Source: CAWDMN01 sp963803155
GTDB lineage: Bacteria; Acidobacteriota; Terriglobia; Versatilivoradales; Versatilivoraceae
Direction of reading: 5' to 3'
Assembly: GCA_963803155.1 (NCBI GenBank)
Contig: CAWDMN010000049.1
Location: forward strand, 1 to 64,000
DNA: 64,000 nt
Numbering within the stretch: the first letter of the stretch is position 1; every line of letters starts with the position of its first letter. The position numbers and the translations under genes are program-made. Shown in pieces: positions 45,217-53,008 of the stretch. Under the pieces are notes generated by a model that was given only the letters and a program-made list of their open reading frames with translations, was not told the DNA's origin and searched no databases.

Positions 45217-45286
45217 GAGCCGTGGGTTTTGAGCTGTGATGCCAACTTCCACTCCGCGCAAAATGCGCTCAGCGTGGCTACCCGAC
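45217..45286. repeat. Dispersed 70-bp repeat, copy 3
   Basis: The - strand reads GSHAERILRGVEVGITAQNP, close to the translations of the copies at 13181 and 26062. The stretch 45098-45489 has no gene otherwise. Confidence 0.45.
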
Positions 45287-45489
45287 AGGGGAGTGCTGAG
45301 CAGTTACGTTCTGGACGAAATAGAATCTCTTGAGAGACAATTCTAGCCAATCTTCTTCTCAACAACAGATGATTGGGGGGAGAGTCCTTCTGCGTTGGCA
45401 CGAAGGGTCCGTAAAAGCCAAAAATACTATTGAAATAAGGTAATCGCTGTCAAGAAACAAATGTCAGCATTTCCGCGGGGTGCAAACAG

Positions 45490-45754
45490 GAGTGGCGCGC
45501 GGCGTATCCGCGCCACTGCACCCTCTGGTTCGACAATGCTTTCAGTTCATTGGAATGATGTCAGCATAGGCAACCCCATTTCTATTCACGGTATCGCCGA
45601 CTCTGTCCCGGACAGGTTTTCGAAACATCGGTCCCGCCACGGCAATCGCGTGGATTTCACCGTTTTCGCGCACGGGCCGCAATTGTTGGGATTCTAATTT
45701 TCGAATCGGACGAAAAGTCAAAAGGTCAAGTGCGGCGCCTTTTTCGCGCTCCAA
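45490..45754 (-). pseudogene. Duplicated C-terminal fragment of the ATP pyrophosphatase
   Basis: A frame from 45754 to 45542 includes RPVRENGEIHAIAVAGPMFR and DTVNRNGVAYADIIPMN, clearly copied from the 3' end of the gene at 40768-41490. Similarity continues to about 45490 through the GCGCGCGGCGTATCCGCGC hairpin beyond the frame. The N-terminal PP-loop is absent, so it is a fragment. Confidence 0.75.
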
Positions 45755-45845
45755 TTCCAGTATTTGAATTTATTGCTGCGGATTAGCGCGGATGAAATGG
45801 GATTCATGACTTGTTTTACTCCGCGTTTCATCCGTGGCTAATTGA

Positions 45846-45912
45846 TTAATCCGCCAAACGGCAAATGGTGTGGATGGACAATGATATGAACGTGCTCAGG
45901 CAGGATGACACG
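45846..45912 (-). pseudogene. REP-associated (Y1) transposase remnant
   Basis: The - strand reads RVILPEHVHIIVHPHHLPFG, the HxH catalytic motif region of Y1/REP-associated tyrosine transposases (usual form MPNHVHLL). Upstream frames are shifted, and the tyrosine-bearing part is not seen. It is a small relic. The stretch 45755-45845 shows no gene. Confidence 0.45.
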
Positions 45913-46020
45913 GCTAATCCCCGGTTTTTGCGAGCCGCCTCGATAGACTCTAAGATTCAGCAGAGGGTGCGATCACGAGATAATGATGAGAGTCTAGGAT
46001 AGTAGAAAAAAGTGAGTTCA

Positions 46021-46248
46021 TGGGCTTGCCACGGAATATTGAAAGGATGAACCTTTTTCTGATCGCGGCATTCATTTGATGATTAAAAGCGTGTCCTCAG
46101 AAAAAAAGCTGCCATTTTTATGGCATCTTGCGTCCTGTTCAAGCGCATTTAAGAAAGTCAGAAAGCCCGGGCAAAGACTTCGTCTTCTGCTTTCGTTTTT
46201 GCCCGTGGCACCCTGAGATAGGTAACGGTTTATCCTGGCTACCCGCCC
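46021..46248. repeat. Long direct repeat, left copy
   Basis: From GGGCTTGCCACGGAATATTG to CCTGGCTACCCGCC. It has a direct counterpart at 48398-48634; shared blocks include GGCAAAGACTTCGTCTTC and GGCACCCTGAGA. No coding capacity seen. Confidence 0.7.
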
Positions 46249-46251
46249 GCC

Positions 46252-46647
46252 TCATTCGTTCTGGGGATTCCCTTTTCGGAGTACAATCCATGCCCAAGTG
46301 AAGAGAATCAGGAAGGCCAGATCAAAAATGCAGAATGGTTTCCACATTCCAGGAAGTCCGGCAGTCAGCCAATGGAACAAAACCACGCCACAGTACGATA
46401 CTTTGAGAAGGATTCCGTAAGGGATGAGGTTGCGGTTCCTGAGCGGATTTAAAGCTACGGTCGTGAACATGACTGCAAAGACGATGAGTAAGGCGGCCGG
46501 AAACTGCACGTAGCCCGGATGATTCGGCGGCATCACGTCAAAACGCTGGAACACGGCACCGCTAGCAAACAAAAACGCAACGCCAAGCAATCCGTCATAA
46601 AGCGCGGCTACAATGAACAAAAGTGAGATGATCCGTCTGGTTATCAT
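46252..46647 (-). CDS. Small polytopic membrane protein (third gene of operon)
   Basis: 131 residues with four predicted transmembrane helices (ISLLFIVAALYDGLLGVAFL, then FPAALLIVFAVMFTTVAL, GILLKVSYCGVVLFHWLT and FDLAFLILFTWAWIVL). No known motif. Its ATG overlaps the stop of the radical-SAM gene as ATGA, implying translational coupling. Its job is probably tied to a membrane or lipid substrate of the enzyme, by inference only. Confidence 0.75.
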   Translation of the reverse strand: MITRRIISLLFIVAALYDGLLGVAFLFASGAVFQRFDVMPPNHPGYVQFPAALLIVFAVMFTTVALNPLRNRNLIPYGILLKVSYCGVVLFHWLTAGLPGMWKPFCIFDLAFLILFTWAWIVLRKGNPQNE

Positions 46648-47972
46648 GTCTGTGCTCCTTTCCCGTGACGCTGATCCCTGAAATCACGCTTGAATCGATT
46701 TCTACGCCATTTTGTAAATTCATCGCTATACAACTCCACGGCCAGTTTCTTGAACCGGTCGTGCAGTTCCTGTGCGGACATCCGCGCGGGTCGGAAGTTC
46801 AGATCAAACAACGTGCATTTCTTCCAGTTCCGAGGTTCGAGCAGCCGATTCTCCCGCTCCAAGCGGGCATAGAGTGGCGTGCCCGGGAAAGGCGTCAGGA
46901 GTGTGACTTGGACCTCGTACAGTCCTGAATCTCGCACGAAAGAGAAGACCTGATCGAAAATGTCGTTTGTGTGCTCATCCAAACCTATCACAAAGCAGCC
47001 ATTCACCGTTATGCCATGGGATTGTATGGTGCGAATCGCTTCTTTGTAGTGGGGAAATCTCTTGAGCTTCCAGTCGTTCCGCAACTCAAGACCGCGCAGC
47101 CCGGCTTCCGTTGGACTTTCTAAGCCAATCAAAACCTGCGCACACCCTGTCTCTCTCATCAGGCTGAGCAGTTCCTCATTGTCGGCCACGGAAATGTCTG
47201 TTTCGGCGAACCATCTGAGCCCCTTGCCCCTAATCGATTTCAGGAGATCCTTCCAGTACGAGTGGTTGACGAAACTGTTATCGTCAGCAAACTCGATGAA
47301 TGGACGGTCCCAGATCATGAGGATCCGGTCGATCTCTTCCAGGACTTTGGCGGCGGGCTTCTGTTTGTACTTTTGCGTGAGCACAACAGAGCTGGCGCAG
47401 AATTCGCACTGATGAGGACACCCTCGGCTGGTTTGAATGGTCAGGCGGTTGTATTTCGAGATGTCAAGTAACTCAAAGGCGGGCATGGGTGCATCAGCCA
47501 AGTCGAACCCATTGGCGTTCGCGCCATAGCATGGTTGAAGACAGCCGCGTTCGGTATCGCTCAGAACCTGCAACCACACCGCTTCTCCTTCACCAAGGAC
47601 AACGGCATCGCAATGCTCGGCAGCTTCTTCCGGGAGAACGGTAACATGCGGCCCTCCAATGACGGAGGGCACGCCAAGCGCCTTGAAGCGCCGGGCAAGT
47701 TCGTATGCCTCATCAATCTGCGCGCTATAGGACGAGATGGCAACCAGGTCAAGGCCGCCGGGCATCGAGTCCAGAAGGTTTACATCCGGCACTTCGACGT
47801 AGTGTATGCGATGCCGGGCGGGCGTCATCCCCGCCAATGTCAGCAGACCGAGGCTCGGCAGCGCCGCGATAGTCTTGCTTCTCTCGACAAAACCCGGCAG
47901 GGTGAGACCGAGGCGGAGCAGTTCTGTGTCGCAGACTCGTATGCCGCTCAAAGGAAACAAACCAACGTTCAT
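46644..47972 (-). CDS. B12-binding-domain radical SAM enzyme
   Basis: 442 residues from ATG at 47972. This start overlaps the upstream stop as ATGA and is preferred to the longer frame. The N-terminal cobalamin-binding-like domain (LDLVAISSYSAQIDEAYELA, VIGGPHVTVLPEE, VVLGEGEAVW) is followed by the 4Fe-4S motif in SRGCPHQCEFCASS, then IGLESPTEAGLRGLELRNDW and LLTPFPGTPLYARLERENRL. It resembles cobalamin-dependent radical SAM methylases and ring-modifying enzymes (for example the hopanoid or Mg-protoporphyrin type). The substrate is unknown. The two partners are small membrane proteins, hinting at a lipid-type substrate. Confidence 0.9.
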   Translation of the reverse strand: MNVGLFPLSGIRVCDTELLRLGLTLPGFVERSKTIAALPSLGLLTLAGMTPARHRIHYVEVPDVNLLDSMPGGLDLVAISSYSAQIDEAYELARRFKALGVPSVIGGPHVTVLPEEAAEHCDAVVLGEGEAVWLQVLSDTERGCLQPCYGANANGFDLADAPMPAFELLDISKYNRLTIQTSRGCPHQCEFCASSVVLTQKYKQKPAAKVLEEIDRILMIWDRPFIEFADDNSFVNHSYWKDLLKSIRGKGLRWFAETDISVADNEELLSLMRETGCAQVLIGLESPTEAGLRGLELRNDWKLKRFPHYKEAIRTIQSHGITVNGCFVIGLDEHTNDIFDQVFSFVRDSGLYEVQVTLLTPFPGTPLYARLERENRLLEPRNWKKCTLFDLNFRPARMSAQELHDRFKKLAVELYSDEFTKWRRNRFKRDFRDQRHGKGAQT

Positions 47973-48346
47973 GGCGCAAGAATCCTCCAAACAAAAAGAG
48001 CAATTCCGGCAGTAATGGATATGGCCGGAATAAAGAATAAATGACGGAAAACCATTTTCCACGCAGACAGGTAGCAGACGATAGGCATGGCCATCGCCCC
48101 GATGAGAAGCAGGACCGAAGTGGCGCGAAGCCCGGATTCAAGACCGAGCGTTCTCACGGTCAGGGCGAAAGAGAGATTGAGAAAGCCGAGAGCGAAGAGC
48201 GCAACATGGGCCAGCCGAATCATGCGCCTTTGCCATGAGGCGTAACCGCCTAACCAATCGTTGTTGTGGAAGAACAATCCTGGAACTGCGCCCGCGATGC
48301 ACCCCAGGAGGAATCCGATCCACGCTGCCTGTAAATTTATCATCAT
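47969..48346 (-). CDS. Small polytopic membrane protein (first gene of operon)
   Basis: 125 residues from ATG at 48346; the frame also allows 48367, inside the attC-like site. Four transmembrane segments are likely (AAWIGFLLGCIAGAVPGLFF, IRLAHVALFALGFLNLSFAL, SVLLLIGAMAMPIVCYL, LFFIPAISITAGIALFVW). No family recognised. Its TGA overlaps the start of the radical-SAM gene, and the three genes form one tightly coupled operon. No clear ribosome site. Confidence 0.65.
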   Translation of the reverse strand: MMINLQAAWIGFLLGCIAGAVPGLFFHNNDWLGGYASWQRRMIRLAHVALFALGFLNLSFALTVRTLGLESGLRATSVLLLIGAMAMPIVCYLSAWKMVFRHLFFIPAISITAGIALFVWRILAP

Positions 48347-48348
48347 GG

Positions 48349-48397
48349 CGCTAACGCGGTCACTCATCGGCGCGCGCTTCTTGCGCGTCCGGTGAAG
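48349..48397 (-). other. attC-like site in front of the radical-SAM operon
   Basis: Inverse-core-like CGCTAAC (48349-48355), then a hairpin CGGCGCGCGCTTCTTGCGCGTCCG, whose 19-base centre is identical to that of the attC at 6674-6744. The opposite core is poor (AGTGGGC). It may be a relic cassette boundary outside the main array. Confidence 0.4.
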
Positions 48398-48634
48398 TGG
48401 GCTTGCCCTGGAATATTGAAATGATGAACCTTCTTTCTGATTTCGGCATCCATTTTAATATGCAAGGATTTGCTCCAGAAAAGAAGATGCCCTCTTCTGG
48501 CTGTCTTCTGTCGGAATGGCAGCAATGAAAGTCAGAAGGCATGGGCAAAGACTTCGTCTTCCGACTACCTCTTATTCTTTCATCTTTGCCCGCGGCACCC
48601 TGAGACAAAAAACGGCTTACCCTGGCCACCCGCC
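48398..48634. repeat. Long direct repeat, right copy
   Basis: GGGCTTGCCCTGGAATATTG to CCTGGCCACCCGCC, in the same orientation as 46021-46248. The pair brackets the three-gene operon and the attC-like hairpin. The bases from 48635 to 48717 show nothing further. Confidence 0.7.
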
Positions 48635-48717
48635 GTGACCGAAGGCGCTCAGCTGAGCCGCGGCACCCAGTCTTAGGAAGAACATCCCCCCATCAATCCG
48701 CGGACGAATGAATTCTA

Positions 48718-48963
48718 TTAAGCTCCTGACAGCTTCGCTTGAACTGCCTCGACCACCTTCCGTCCAGAGGGAAGGATGCCCAGTGCCGCCCAGGCACCGG
48801 CATTAACAACCATCTTCCCGTCCACGAATACCTTGAACTGGCCATAGGCTCCATGGACCAGCTCAACCTCAGCCTTCAGTTCGCGCCGCAGTCGCGCCGC
48901 CACACGGACGGCGTAAAATCCGGTCACTCAATACGCACAATAGCGCACCTGGATTCGCGCCAT
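48718..48963 (-). CDS. SelW/Rdx-like selenoprotein (in-frame UGA read as selenocysteine)
   Basis: 81 residues if the UGA at 48930-48928 is decoded. ATG at 48963 has an ideal ribosome site (GGAAGGAGGCGAT) just before it. The first codons give MARIQVRYCAY, then UGA, then VTGFYAVRVAARLRRELKAE, so the stop sits exactly at the second position of a CxxU redox motif (C9, U12), as in the Rdx family (SelW/SelT/SelH). The rest (AYGQFKVFVDGKMVVNAG, LPSGRKVVEAVQAKL) fits the short thioredoxin-like fold. A GTG directly after the UGA could mislead annotation. Predicted role: cytoplasmic thiol redox. A hairpin follows the UGA. Confidence 0.75.
48898..48913 (-). promoter_or_regulatory. Candidate bacterial SECIS hairpin
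   Basis: In the mRNA, CGCC and GGCG pair around the loop GUCCGUGU, with the loop starting in G and 18 bases after the UGA, within the distance bacterial SelB elements use. The stem is only four pairs, so the prediction is tentative. Confidence 0.4.
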
Positions 48964-49357
48964 ATCGCCTCCTTCCCGCCGACTTGCATCGGACGCATCG
49001 TACCCATCTCCGCTAAGGGTCCTCTGCCGAGCGTCGCTGCTCACCTGCCAGCCCACTTTATGCGCTGGTTAACTGAAGCAAGATGGCTGGCTTTTTATTT
49101 CTCACGGAGGAAGATACTTTCTCAGGAGGTTAGGAGCATCAAATTCTTTTTTCCCTCAGCGCCTCCGTGTCTTGGTGAGAGTAATCATTGGGGCCAACCC
49201 GACATTTTCCAATTTCCCTCCGCGGGAGTCCATTTTCTCACAAAGCACGACCTTTGGCCATTTGCCCGAATTCCGGAGTTGAAACGCCAAGGGCCGAACA
49301 CTGCGAGGCCGAAAAAGCACGACTCATTTGGCTTTGCAGAGTCCGGCACGGAAGAGC
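48964..49357. other. Intergenic region
   Basis: No gene recognised. It contains the ribosome site of the SelW-like gene at its left edge and otherwise unremarkable sequence; a promoter for the SelW-like gene is expected but not identifiable. Confidence 0.4.
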
Positions 49358-52300
49358 CTAATTGGTTTCCGGGGATGAGGCGATTTTTAACAGAGCCCCG
49401 GCGCTGTAGGCGGTGAACTCCGGAGCGTACATTGGTTGTACGGTCGCGGGAGCAATCTTGAATGTGCCGGCGGTGGTGGCCCGGATCCGGTACTTAAGGG
49501 TGTATTCCCCCTGCGGCAGATGTTCGAAGAAAAAGTTGGTGCCGGAATCCCTGATTTCCTCGTACCAGACAATTCCCAAATCCCACTTGTGCCCGGAAAT
49601 GTTGGAGGCTGGTTCGAATCCGGCGCCGCGCGGGTCCCGCAAATGGACATACTCCATGGGATGCTTGCTGCGCAGGGAGAGCTGGACTTCCAATTCATCG
49701 CCGGGCTTCAACTCCGCTCCTTCCGCCATCGGTTGCAGCACAAACTCGCGTCCCGTGTTGATCCGCTTGAAATAGCGGCGTGACACCTTCAAATAGTCGC
49801 CACTTTCCTCCTCGGGCAACCGCTCGGTGGAAAAATGCCAGGTGGCCGAGGCAAAGAGATATCCTTTGCTTTCTTTTTCCACGGTGATGTTGGAGGTGGT
49901 CTGAGGATTGATTTTCTCGCCGGGGATGACGATCTGATTCTTCTTGCCCGTGTACTGGTCTGGTTCGAAGATGAAACTGGTCTTCTGATTTCCCACTGTG
50001 ACCGTCGCGTCCTCCCGAAGCCCCAATTGGCCGGTCTTTTTCAGGTAATGCGCCAGAGAATAAATCACTTCGGCGGTGGCGCGGGTGGACTTCCAGTGAT
50101 TCATTTTCTTGTTCAAAAAGACCCAGAGAACCAGCCCGTCCAATTTCGGATCGTCGGGAATAAGCTCCATCTCCGTGCGGATGGCGAAGGCATGAGTTTC
50201 GATAGTGTCGTTATACCACAGCCAGGCGCGATCTTCTGGAGCCCAGAAAGTGCCCTGGTCTTCGGCCGTCTTGGCGGAATCCATGACGCTCTCCCAGACC
50301 AACAGCGCGTCTTTGGCCCGCCCCATCCGCTTCAAAGTCAATGCAAGGTAGCCCTTCAAATAGGGGCTATGATCCTTCCAGTGCTTAAAGCTGAACTTCA
50401 GCATCTGGGTGCGTTCTTCCGGAGTAAAGGTGGATTTCCACCAGGAGTCGTCCGGAAAATTGGAGAGGACATAGTTGATAAAAGTGACGAACTCCCAACC
50501 ACTGTCATGGGCCATTATTTCACGGACAATTTCATCCAGATAGTGCCTGTGCAGGTAATTCCACGCGGGCTGCACCATTTCGCGAGGGATATCGACCCCG
50601 AACTCCAGCGCCTTTGAAAATCCATAAAGGATATAGAGAGTCATGAACGGGGAAGGGGGCCCGCCGGGGAACCAGGGGAATCCACCGCTGGAGGTTTGCG
50701 CTTTCTTCAGTTTGGCCAGCGCTCCATCCTGTTGCGCCTTGGCAATGCGGGAATCGAGCACATTGATTAAGTCGGATGCCTTGTCGTTTCCCCCTTTGGC
50801 CATTTCCAGCCAAGGAGTCTCTTCCAGCGCCATTTTGCGGTTGGGATCCGCGGCATCCCAGGTTTCCAGTTGTGTCTCGCGTTTGGAGAAATCACGCGCC
50901 ATTTTTTCCACGGCCGGATAGCTCTTGAAAAGGGAGGAGAGAATGCCGGTGGAAAGAAACCGGTTCAGTGTCTGCTCAGTGCACTCATACGGATAATTCA
51001 CCAGGTAGGGCAGTGCCGACAAGACGGAGTAAAAGAGTTGTGAATCCAGTGTAACCACCATCTGCTCCTGGATCCGCGTCGGATCGTCATTGCGGGCCAA
51101 ATCGGCAAAGGTGAGCACACGGTTGGCTTTATCTTTCAAGGTGACAAACCGGGACTGAGCCAAGTGCATTCGTCCGGGCAGGATAGGAATGGGACGCAAT
51201 TCCCCGTCAGAAAAGTCCCCCGAAGTGGCCGTGACTTTGAAAGCAATCTGGCCTAGTTGAACAGGAGTTTTAATCGGAAAGGTCAGATTGGCCCCTTTGC
51301 CGGCAGCTACGGTGAAAGGCCGGCCGGTTGCATCCTCGGGCTTCATTCCGAATTGGGGAAGGAGACTCTTTTCCGTGCCGACTTCAACGATGTCGAAATC
51401 GACCTTGCCCTGCAGTTCCTTGTCAGAGGCATTGTTGACGACCACCTTGATTTCCGCCAGATCCCCTTCCCGCAGGAAGCGGGGCAGATAAGGCCGCACC
51501 ATCAGATCCTTCACGGTGCGGGTGTCTTCAGTGGCTGAGCCGGATTTCAAGTCGCGGGTGATGGCATGAACCCAGACTTTCCAGGCGGTGACGGAATCGG
51601 GAACCTTGAATTCAAAACTCACCGAACCGTCACTGCCGGTCAGCAGATGGGGCTGCCAGAAGGCGGTCTCGCTGAAATTGCTGCGCAGTTCCACCGGAAC
51701 TGGTGGCTTCTGCCCGACTACTTCCATTTCCTTCATTTTCTCATCCCGTTCCACCTTGACGGCGTCCGCGATCCCTCCCAAGGCTCCTCCTGGAACTCGA
51801 CCTGGCACTCCTCCCACGACTCCATTTATGGCCTTGGCGGCGGGAGCCGCCGGGGAAGGAGCCATTTCCGCAATTTTGGAATATTGGGCCAATCGGTCAT
51901 ACTGCCGGCCTCTTACCCCCGGCCCACCAATTCCATATCCGCTGAAGAATTGCAGCTGATCGCGTACCAAGCTAGGAGCACTGGGCCCAGTGGTGAATCC
52001 ATTGGAGCGCAGCCACTCGGTGGGAGCAATGCCTAAACTGGGCCGAGACCATTGTGCATAAGCCCGGTTGGGGTACAACTGAAGCGGATTCGCGGGGAAA
52101 TGCGGGGCAAAAGTGTCGAGGCTGCGGTCATACATGTAGGCCAGCAATTCCGCGGCATTGGCGGCGACCTCTTTTCCGGTGGGATCCGCTACTTTCACGG
52201 TCCAGTGTTCTTCCTGCCCGGGACGAAGGCGGTCACGGAAGGAGGAAAAGGTGACCTTCAATTCCTTGTTGTCCCAGGGAACCAGCAGCGGTTGGGCCAA

Positions 52301-53008
52301 TTGAACATACTGGTTATCCCGCAGGATGGACATACTGATGCCCAACCCGCCGCGTTCCTTCTCGGTGATGGGGAGTTCCAGCAGGGATGGATCCGCGCCT
52401 GAAATTAACTGCCGCCGCTCAAAGCTTTTCCCGCTGCGGAAGAACTCAAGAATAATCATTTGATTCTTCAATCCCGAATGAACCAACAGGCGAGCCTTTT
52501 CGCCGACTTTGACGGAAGAGGTTTCCAGTTGAAAAATGGCGGGGAGTGGCAGTTTCATGGTGGAATCGGCCACCAGGAATTCTTTTTTGATCTCGAATTT
52601 CTCTCCGAAATCATCCGTGGTTTCGTACATCAGCCGGTAAGCGCCGGGCTTCAAGTGCGGCACCCGGATTTGGGCTTCCCCTTTTTCGTTGTGCTGCAGG
52701 GACCCTTTGGCTTCCAGTGTGCTAGCTGGCCATTGCATCAAAACGGACTCAACCTGGTAATTGGGTTGCCATCTCTCCCTTTCCTTGTCACCCGCGGTTT
52801 GATACCCTTCCGGCCGATTCTCTGAGGTTCGGATCAATCTGGGTTGCTCCACCGGCAACAGAGCTTCTTCCGGACCTTTGAGCTGGAAAATTTGCCACCT
52901 CCCTTTCCCCGCGCGGGGGACTCCATCCAAATTGGAACGGAGGACTTTGATTTCAACCGGTGCATTTTTCAGGAAGAAATTTTTATCCAGCAGGGCACTG
53001 GCCTCCAC
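49358..53008 (-). CDS. Alpha-2-macroglobulin, C-terminal portion (with thioester)
   Basis: The frame codes 1216 residues, but the true protein enters it from the upstream frame near 53050. It has macroglobulin domains, a low-complexity bait-like region around residues 375-435 (GVVGGVPGRVPGGALGG), and the A2M signature ETAFWQPHLLTGSDGSVSFE. The thioester region YPYECTEQTLNRF (Cys near residue 676, CTEQ for the usual CxEQ) is followed by the alpha/alpha thioester toroid and a receptor-binding-like C-terminus. Bacterial versions trap proteases in the periplasm. The thioester residues are intact. The partner penicillin-binding protein 1C is not in the window. Confidence 0.85.
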   Translation of the reverse strand: MEASALLDKNFFLKNAPVEIKVLRSNLDGVPRAGKGRWQIFQLKGPEEALLPVEQPRLIRTSENRPEGYQTAGDKERERWQPNYQVESVLMQWPASTLEAKGSLQHNEKGEAQIRVPHLKPGAYRLMYETTDDFGEKFEIKKEFLVADSTMKLPLPAIFQLETSSVKVGEKARLLVHSGLKNQMIILEFFRSGKSFERRQLISGADPSLLELPITEKERGGLGISMSILRDNQYVQLAQPLLVPWDNKELKVTFSSFRDRLRPGQEEHWTVKVADPTGKEVAANAAELLAYMYDRSLDTFAPHFPANPLQLYPNRAYAQWSRPSLGIAPTEWLRSNGFTTGPSAPSLVRDQLQFFSGYGIGGPGVRGRQYDRLAQYSKIAEMAPSPAAPAAKAINGVVGGVPGRVPGGALGGIADAVKVERDEKMKEMEVVGQKPPVPVELRSNFSETAFWQPHLLTGSDGSVSFEFKVPDSVTAWKVWVHAITRDLKSGSATEDTRTVKDLMVRPYLPRFLREGDLAEIKVVVNNASDKELQGKVDFDIVEVGTEKSLLPQFGMKPEDATGRPFTVAAGKGANLTFPIKTPVQLGQIAFKVTATSGDFSDGELRPIPILPGRMHLAQSRFVTLKDKANRVLTFADLARNDDPTRIQEQMVVTLDSQLFYSVLSALPYLVNYPYECTEQTLNRFLSTGILSSLFKSYPAVEKMARDFSKRETQLETWDAADPNRKMALEETPWLEMAKGGNDKASDLINVLDSRIAKAQQDGALAKLKKAQTSSGGFPWFPGGPPSPFMTLYILYGFSKALEFGVDIPREMVQPAWNYLHRHYLDEIVREIMAHDSGWEFVTFINYVLSNFPDDSWWKSTFTPEERTQMLKFSFKHWKDHSPYLKGYLALTLKRMGRAKDALLVWESVMDSAKTAEDQGTFWAPEDRAWLWYNDTIETHAFAIRTEMELIPDDPKLDGLVLWVFLNKKMNHWKSTRATAEVIYSLAHYLKKTGQLGLREDATVTVGNQKTSFIFEPDQYTGKKNQIVIPGEKINPQTTSNITVEKESKGYLFASATWHFSTERLPEEESGDYLKVSRRYFKRINTGREFVLQPMAEGAELKPGDELEVQLSLRSKHPMEYVHLRDPRGAGFEPASNISGHKWDLGIVWYEEIRDSGTNFFFEHLPQGEYTLKYRIRATTAGTFKIAPATVQPMYAPEFTAYSAGALLKIASSPETN

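Noticed and set aside
48718..48927. 69-residue gene starting at GTG after the UGA
   Set aside because: It would lack the redox motif and has no ribosome site, while the ATG at 48963 has an ideal one; the longer UGA-containing reading is preferred.
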